Assembly: GCA_949358305.1 (NCBI GenBank)
Contig: OX442320.1
Location: 2,296,501 to 2,360,500 of the forward strand
Source of the DNA: Strigamia acuminata
Taxonomy: Eukaryota > Arthropoda > Chilopoda > Geophilomorpha > Linotaeniidae
Reading direction: 5' to 3'
Length of the DNA: 64,000 nt
Of the stretch, positions 49,101 to 58,100 are shown piece by piece. The first letter of the stretch is position 1, and each line of letters opens with the position of its first letter. The position numbers and the translations under genes are program-made. The notes below the pieces were generated by a model, which did no database searches, was not told the DNA's origin, and saw only the letters and a list, made by a program, of their open reading frames with translations.

Positions 49101-52100
49101 AATCTTATTCCAACGTTCTCCAATCCATTCCGACAACGCCATTACCTAATACTCCTCCTGCCATACCTCCTCCCCCGAGCAATCCTTCTAAGTCACCAAA
49201 GAAGACAATTGCTAATCCTGCAACCGTAAAGGATGCTACGGGTCTATGGCATAGCAGATTAGGGCATTTGCACACAAATGCAATGCGCCTGTTGGCAAAC
49301 AACGAACATGTACACGGAATGGAACCGGGAGAAGTAAAACAAGAACTTGCTTGCAACGACTGTCGTCTTGCAAAATCAATCAAGATTTCGCACAAACCGG
49401 ACCTTCACCCGAGTACTACCAAAGCACTCGACCTCCTGCATATGGACGTGTGGGGGCCGGCTCCTGCAACATCTTTCGGTGGAGCTCGTTTCGTTCTAAC
49501 GATCATTGATGACGCTACACGATATGCTTGGATCACCCCATTAGCGCAGAAGTCCCAAGTCTTCGCATGCTTTAAGGACTTCGCCGCGAGAGATGAACGG
49601 GTTGCGAATACAACAATCAAAGCCATTCGCACAGACCGTGGCGGTGAATTCATGTCCAATGAATTCGAGCGCTATTTGAAAGACAAAGGGATCCAAGGGC
49701 AGCGAACGAACCCATCGAGCCCACAAATGAATGGAACGGCCGAACGCATCAACAGAACGATGGCAGACAACATCCGCGCGATTCATGAAGAAACCAAACT
49801 TCCGGCCGGTTTATGGGCAGAGCTTGCAGTGACTTTCGCTTATATCAAGAACAGAAGCCCTCACTCACGTTTGAAGAATCAAGTCCCCTATGTACTTTGG
49901 CGTGAGCGAGCGTTATCTCTCCGACACTTACGAAAGATCGGATCCAAATGTTGGGTCCACTACACAGCGCCGGGCCGTAAAAAGCTTGACCCACGCGCAT
50001 GGGAAGGATATCTCGTTGGGTACGCGGTTGCAACTCGTGGCTATAGAATTTGGAATCCCATTGATAACAAGGTCACGGAGTCTGCACATGTCCGCATAGA
50101 CGAACATCAATCGTATCGCAAATCCCTACGAAGCGTACCAAATGGCAACAATCAATCCTTCTATGAACCCAACAACGAGCAACAAAGAGTGTCATTCAAC
50201 GACACCATCGAATATGCAAACTGGTCGATCAAACCAGCGTCAGATGACGAACATTCGATATCCGAAGACAAATCTGTATCCAAGTCGGCTTCCAAATCAA
50301 AGACGCCACCGATACCGATTGTTCATATTCCACCCCCATCAACGCCGGAACGACAGTTATTAGAACTTTGTGCATCAACATTGCCGACTCCAGCTCGTGG
50401 TTCCGTATCGCATCCGATTACTAATGAGGAACACGAACAGATAGCTGAAGGGCAGGACACCGACGATGACGCCGAGCAGATCGAGGAATTTGCGGTTCAA
50501 CCGGACGCGGAAGAATTGCGACCGAATCAGTCTGCACATGTGTCACCGGAAACGTCCAATGCCAGTTCCCCCGGCCTTTCGCCACCGACTTCCCCAAATC
50601 GTTTCATCACGTTACGTAGGAAAGCCGGCCCGAACATTTTACAGCACACAATGCCAATCTTCGATCAGGGGCAAATGTCTCCATTGCCTCCTGGCGCAAC
50701 ACATGTTGCAGCCCCTTCTGCCGGCAAGACATCATTCTATTGGCGTTATGTCGGCGGAAACACAGTATTTCGTAAATGGATTCGCGAAGAACATCTACGC
50801 AAAGATCAACAGCCAGGTTCGATAGACATCGACGTCTACTACTTCCCGGAACCCGGCCTCCGACTTCGATCTCGCAGAGACGTCGAAGAGTTCTGTGTTA
50901 TGAACAATCTCCCTTACGACCCCGAGCTATTCTTTTTCGGCAATATGGAGCATACACTACCATTGATTCCTCCAGCTCGACATGCCGCTCATCTCTGTCG
51001 CACCGAACCGTCATCGTATGCGGAAATTCCCAAATTCGACGATGCTCCAAAGTGGCATGAAGCCATCGGTGAAGAGTTGGGAACTTTTAAGGAGCGGGAA
51101 ATTTATGTCGAAGTGCCGAAACCGCCTAACACGACAATCCTGGGTTGTAAATGGATTTTTAAACTCAAATCAGACGCGACCGGCAAGATTACTCGATATC
51201 GTGCTCGACTTGTCGCCCAAGGCTTTCGCCAAACTTTCGGAATCGATTACGACGAGGTCTTCAGCCCAGTAGTGAACTTCGTCCTCATTCGTCTATTCTT
51301 TTGCCTTTTGGTAGTGCTACGAGGATGGAAAGATGCACACCTCGACGTCAAATGTGCATACCTGTACGGGGACCTGGAGCACAAGGTCTATATGCGCATC
51401 CCGGCAGGTGCCACCTGTAATCACCCCGACAACGTTTGGTTACTCGTGAAATCGCTTTACGGACTTCACCAGTCCGGTAGACAATGGTATTTGAAACTGG
51501 ACGAAGCACTTCGAACCCTCGGATTCCGAAAAATGCCCGCTTGCAATTGCGTTTACATCTACGGCAATTGCGCAGTCATGTTAGTCTACGTCGATGATAT
51601 TGTACTTTTCTACGCAGCCGACAGTGTTTTGGACCGAATTATCCGACTCATAACTTCGAAATTCGACATCGTCAACCTCGGTCCAATCACCAAACTGCTA
51701 GGAGTCGAGTTCATCCGCGAGATGGGACGCACTTACATCTCTCAACGTGCGTATATCGCGAAACTCATCACGAAGTACGGTACATCGACAAATCGACTCG
51801 TGAAGGTGCCAGTGACACCCGGAACCACATTAGTTCGAGCATCGACAGAAGACCTGATCGATTTTCCTTACCGCTCGCTTATCGGGTCACTGCTTTTTCT
51901 GGCATCACGAACGCGCCCCGACATCTTATTTTCCGTCATATCGCTTTCGCAATTCAACACATGCTACGATAACACTCACATCCGTGCGCTCCTTCAAGTT
52001 CTCCAGTACGTAGCGAATACTATTGATTACCGTATCGAACTTTCGAATTGTGCGTCAAGCCAATTATGGGCGTATACGGATGCATCGTGGGCTAGCGATT

Positions 52101-55100
52101 TGGCGACATCTTTAAGTTTCGGTGGCTACATTACATATATCGGGAATGTGCCAATTGGCTGGTCGTGTCGAAAACAATCGACTGTCGCGTGTTCAACTAT
52201 GGAAGCCGAATTCCTCGCCCTAGTTGAATGCGTGAAGGAAACCTTTTGGCTCGATAACATCTTCACCGAATTCCCGATTTTGAACCGCCTGTCTCGTCCG
52301 ATTATTTACTCCGATGCCTTAGCCAGCATACAATTCACATCCAACGACGTGGAAAACTCGAAGACGAAGCATATCCGCGTCAAGTATCACTGGCTCAGGG
52401 AATGGTTTACGGCAGGCTGTTTTGATCTCCGAAAAGTGTCCAGCGAGCACAACGTCGCGGACATATTCACTAAGTGGCTCAGTTCAGAACGTCTTCAGTC
52501 GTTGATCTCTCGTGTGTTCCGACTTTAGACTTTATCGTGACATTCTTTCGTTATTTACCCGACTTCGAGGATCACCGAGTTTCTGCGGGAATATTCGGGC
52601 CTACGTGGCGTTTTCAATAACAGTACCCGGCTCGGCGATTCGACTTTATTATTTATTTTCGATTACCTACTGTAATTCCAGTAACTGTATTTCGTTTCCC
52701 CTGATTCTATCTCCATCGAAAGGGGGAATTGTTGGTCTATTGGACCGCCAGTTGTGTCGATGTGACATAAAATCACATTCTTATTGTTTAATTATCTAAT
52801 CTCGATATATTTATCCCGTACTTATTTATATCCGATGATATTTGCTTGTTTAGATATTATGCATTTGTTTATTGCTTTTTAACACACAGCATCATGCTGT
52901 GTCCAGTGTTTCCTATTAATTCTCGATTTATTTGATTATATAATTCCAATTCACGACACCAGGTGTCGTTCTTGTATCACTCGTTCTTCCAAGATGGCGG
53001 CGACCATCGCTTTGGCTCTCGCCCTTATGTTTTCACTTTGTAATGACTTCATTTGTAAGTATTTTGGTTTAGTAAACTTGTTTTTATGTTTTTAAACGTT
53101 GCCTTGTTTATTGCACGACATATAAGCGCATTTGCGCGGTCGTTTTATTCGTTTTTCGCTCCCGACGTCGCCCACACGTTCGCACGAGTAGTGCGACGCC
53201 TTTTGCGACGTTACACTCGAAGTTTCGAGTGCTTTTTGGTCGTTTTCCTCTGCTACCGACCTACAGTATGGAAGGGCGAGAGCTGTGCGAAGATCGGTTG
53301 GAGGCATTCGGTCGGTCCGAATGGTGTTGGTTGCTGCCGCGGCTCTCTCGGTGCGATCCGGATGACGGTCGACTTTGGTCGTCGTCGTCCGATGAATCAG
53401 AAGGGTCGGAAGGGTCGCCTTGTGGGCGGTCTCTTGGTCCCTTCGGGGGGACTTCTTCGCCATCCCGTGATTTCTTCGAGCCTCCGGAGGGCGGCGGCTC
53501 CTTTTCGTCGCTGCTCCCGTAAAAAGAATACCATTTATTCTCTTCGCTTTCTGGGCGCTCGCGGTCCTTATTCGCGTTCTTTTTGTTAAGTAACGCGTCG
53601 ATTGCGGCGCTTCTTTCGGATCGTTTCGAGGGGTTACGGTTTCTGGATTTTCTGTCCGGTGGGTCGTCTTCCTGTGACTTCCTCTTTTTTGTTCCGGCGT
53701 TGGAGCCGCTGGTGGGCTCTTTGTCCGTTTTCGGATCCTCCTTTTTATTCCTCTCCGAAACGTCCGGCTCGTACTCTCTTTGGAATTTCTCTGTTTCCTT
53801 TTCCCAATTTTCGGCTTCCCATCGTTTTTGCTCGTCAATTATCGCTTTTCTCTTAGCTTGGTACTCGTCGGTCCCTCTGTACCTCTCCCATTCTTCTTGT
53901 TCCTCACGAAATTGCTCCTTCTCTCTCCTTGCTCTTGCGGCTTTCATCCTTTCGTGGTATTGTTCTTCCCACTTCTGGTGTTGCTGCTGAGCTTCTTCTC
54001 TCAGTTTCTGCAATTTCTCGGCTTTTCGTTGGGCCAGGAGGGCTCGGAATTGCTCTTCGTAGTCTTGGGCTTCTCTGTGCCTTCCTTCTACTGTATTATT
54101 CCATTCTCTCCGTATCTTTGCTTCCTGCTCTTCCCTTATCCTCTGTACCATTTCTTCCGTTTCCTCCGTGGTCCTTTTTTCACGTTGTAGTCGTTCCTCT
54201 TCCTCGTTCCAAAGTTCTCTCCTCTCAGCGCTCACTCTACGCTGACGATTTATCGTTTCTTGCCTCGATTCTTCTCGGGCTTTCTCCCGAGATTCGTGAA
54301 GGGCTTTGTGAGGATCGGGCACGAAGTTACCTACGTCACTCGGCGTCTCTTGCGATACAGGCGTCTCCGCCGCTGGTCTTGCGACTGGCGTCGGGGCCTG
54401 TGCTGCGCAAATTGCATTTGTGAGTATGGTAATAGAGTCCCAGACTGACGTTCCCGGCGGAATATCGGTTACCGCCTTCAGTCGGGCTGCTTGTTGCGAT
54501 AGGTGAATTAAATGGGCTACTTCGGGGGAAACAGGGGCAGGTCTCGCCGAGGCGCTGGAGGCCATCGGGGTCCCGCTCGTGCTTCGTACCGGAGTTTCGT
54601 TTAGGGGGGCGGATTGGTGATTTTTTGCCGGTGATGGGTTGCTGTCGAATGTGGTTGTTCGCCTCGGAGTTTCCGTCTTCTCCTCGGCTACCAGTATCGG
54701 CACTCGTCCTGTTGTTGTATCGCGAATTTCTTCTTGATTTTCTAGGACTTCCGTATCGGTATCTTCGACAAAGGGCATATCTGAGGAGAGCGGCTCTCGC
54801 TCGGGCTCGGTTAGGGCCTCGAGCGAAGCAGCTGCTTCCTCTTTCTGCGCCTTTGCTTTCCTCCGATTCGCTCGGGCTTTCGCCTTTGCGGATTGTTCGG
54901 GAACTGGGCCACCCGACCTTAAGTTATAGTCGGAGGTCCGTTTTCCCTTTTCGAGCGTAGGTCGCTCGTTATCAGACGCGGATTGTTCATCTTGGTCTGA
55001 CATTTCTTTGAGTAATTCTTCGATTTGGGTTATTATATTAAATGAGAGATCACAAGTTCAGTTGAGATTTATTTCTAAATCCCGGACAGGCCCCCACGTG

Positions 55101-58100
55101 TCGCGTCCTACCTGGTGATAGGTTTAATGAGCTAACGTGTATTACTTTACCTGTGATTCTACTAAATATGTAAATTACCCAAATGAATACTAAGTATATG
55201 TAAATGAACAAACAGGTTTATTCAATAGGCGTAAGCCTTAAAATACACTCAGTATAAAAAACTAGAGTCGACTTGGTCAGAGTCGAACAAAGGATTTCCC
55301 AAGATGGCGTCGTCGGTTCCGCGTGGTCGGCGGAACAAAGGCGGCGTCTCGAGTTGTCGTTAATTCGTCACGGATTCGTCGTTCACGGACGCGGTGGAAT
55401 GCTCTTTCGAGTCTTCTATCCGTGCCTGTTGTCTAGGGGTTGGTTTTAGCGTCGCAAGGCTCCGTCCAGAAACGAGGAGTTTCTTACAGGGCACTCGGAC
55501 ACTTTAGTGATGGAATAACCGTGGGTCGGTTATTCGGTGTGAATTCACAAGGGTTATTTTCCTGCTTTCGCGGGAAATAAACGCACAGTGTAAATTCGTG
55601 AGAGTTACAGTTGCACTGGAATCAGCGGTCCTCTATCAATCCTAACTTTTGGTGGAGTTGGCCTGACGGTGAGGTAGTTGCTGTGTTCTTGGTGTCGTTT
55701 GTGTAAGTTCTGCTTGTAGGGCGCGAAACTCTACCTGATATAGGCCAGGGTGAGGGGCCTGGCTCGGCCAATGGGGGCCGGCCACGCGCCACCTCACCCC
55801 CTCGGGGCACGCGCTTCCCAGGGAGGGAAGGCGGAGCCAACGCGAGGGAACTGACCTTTCCTAGTGACTCATGCGGATGGCGTCCACTGGAGGGACGACC
55901 ACCCGCGGGGTCACCACAAAGTATATAAATAAATAAATAAATAAATAAATAAAATTTATTTTATTTATTTTCTGTACTTTTTGTTGGTATCACATCGTCT
56001 TTTGATTGGCAAGCCGAATTTTGATAATTTATAAACAAGTGTCTTGTAGAGATCGTTGGCTGTGTCGGTCGGTACGCCTTCCCAGGTGACCAATATCACC
56101 ACAATCCACGCGGACGAGCAATGGTGTCCGTCCCTATACTTAGCCAAAACCAGAACCTTTTCTTTGGGCCCAGAACGTCGTATAATCTAAATTGAATTCA
56201 GTATAGTAAAATTAGCTCCTTTCTCACTTCTTCTTAGTAGTTTTACCCATTTGGCAACAGGACATTCTTCAGTGGTTTTGCCTTGTTTGTCCGTGTACAG
56301 CAACTTCTCGATTCTGATCGCTGCTCCTTTTAGTTTGAGTCTAAAATAACAAATCATTTTAATTTATGTAAAGTAGATGGTTGATGTGTGGATCAGGCAT
56401 TTACCTATCCTCCAGAATTTTCCTCAACACTGGTAATGAGCATGCGCTGCCCAAGTGAGTGTAACACAGCAACTGATCATCTGAAACGAAATATAAACAT
56501 TTTATCAATCTATTTTTTAATTTCAAATCATCAAAAAGTGGTGTTCAAATGGATTTTTTTGGGAGCTAAAAAAATAGAAAACTAGAGATTGAACATTTTT
56601 TAATTATTATATTATTTATAAACATTAGTTTCAGTTTTTACAGTTTTTACTATTTCTATAAATAGAATGGCATCAAAAACTGCCAAAACCCATTACCAAA
56701 AACCAAAACCAGAACTGGAGTGGTGTATGAATCGGTTTCTGCCAAGTTTTGGTTTTTACAACCATATTCAAACCTGAAAGTTAGATCGAAGGATCAGACT
56801 TTCAAGTGTCATAAATACTTTCATCCACCTCCCAAAATGTGAGTAAGGGGCTGTCCATAAATTACATGATGCAAATTTGGGGAATTTTAGACCCCATCCC
56901 CCGTCTGAAACATGGCCGAAGCAAATTCACATACCCCCACCTCCCTAATTATGTAATAAAACTGAAATCAACCCCCCAAAAATTTTCAAAAGTCAGTCTC
57001 AAAAACGCATATATTTTCAATTTAAAAACATTAAATTTTTTTTTTTTTTTACTAATAACCGTAACAAAATTTGAAATCCCCTCCCCACCTTGGAGCGTTA
57101 TGTAATTTATGGATGGCCCCTAAATGCTAAATTAAGTTTAAATAAAGGGGCCACAACCGCAATCCGTTGGATGAAAGAAAAGGAATTTTTATGCACCATG
57201 ATAACGACGCAAAAACGATACAACTAACGGGCCTACAAATGAACACATTCACAATGAGGTACATTTTTGCATACTATTTTGGCCGTTTTTATAAACGGCA
57301 TAAACCGAAACTTTGAAAGCACCTATTGTGAGTGTTTGGACGGACGCCACTTGGTCAGGGGAGGGCGCAATTTGATAATTAAGCTTATGAATTTTGACAG
57401 CAGATGGCGCTGCTGGCCACAGCATCATTGGGCTAGTCAACTTGAACAATTAGGTGAAACAGGAGCTTTCATAATTAAGAGAAGAACTTAAAGTCAGTTG
57501 AAGGGTAATGAAGGATAATGTCTAGGACGATTAACCACAGGACTTCACATCCGCCATTTTTTTGAAATCTAAGTTGTCCCGTAGAAATGCGACGATGGAG
57601 CCACCTGTCCTTGCATTGATAAAATTATTTGCGGGCAAATGGCGGATAATTGACATCCCGCATTTACATTTTTGGCGGACGTTATAACGTAGTTAAATTT
57701 TAATTAACATTTCATTTAAAAATAATATCTAAAAATGTAATAAATAATTTTCAGACATTATTTTTAACTTAAAAATAAAATATAAAAGTCTTCTAAAAAT
57801 GCAAATGCAGAATGTCATGTTAGTTGTCCGCCATTTGCCCGCAAAATAACGTTATTTTGTGCCGTTTCGGCTTGATGGCGCTACGATCACAAGACAGAAT
57901 CGTTTTGCAGTCTATAACAATGAAATTTTGCTACAGATGTGAAGTCCTGTGGTTAATCGTCCTATATAGCTCTAATTAAACTAAAGGGATCGATGTCGCC
58001 CCAGTGATTATACTGTCACGCGTACGGATCGTCCCGATCGACGGGTGATCCGTAGCGCTCAATTAGGCATTATTCTCATTTAACGTTGCTAAATTTCGGC

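Larger units (their letters stand above)
36388..53265 (+). mobile_element. Copia-type LTR retrotransposon inserted in the gypsy gag
   Basis: LTRs of 536 bp (TGTTGG...CTACA) at 36388-36923 and 52730-53265 look identical. Target duplication GTATG at 36383-36387 and 53266-53270. A single gag-pol ORF has the order protease, integrase, RT, RNase H. Its leader is interrupted by the third element (37471-47110). Without that it is about 7.2 kb. It is antisense to TET and to the gypsy host. Confidence 0.96.
26174..55918 (-). mobile_element. Ty3/gypsy LTR retrotransposon (outer element), split by nested insertions
   Basis: Two 820-bp LTRs (TGTCGC...ACCACA) at 55099-55918 (5') and 26174-26993 (3') differ at only one position that I found (26812 C against 55737 A). 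The target duplication is AAGT in an (AAAT)n run. A tRNA-Pro-like primer site follows the 5' LTR by 2 nt and a polypurine tract precedes the 3' LTR. Without the inner insertions the element is about 12.9 kb. Order: gag, pol (protease, RT, RNase H, integrase), third ORF. It lies in the same orientation as TET, inside TET intron 4. Reading frames are open, so insertion is recent. Confidence 0.95.
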
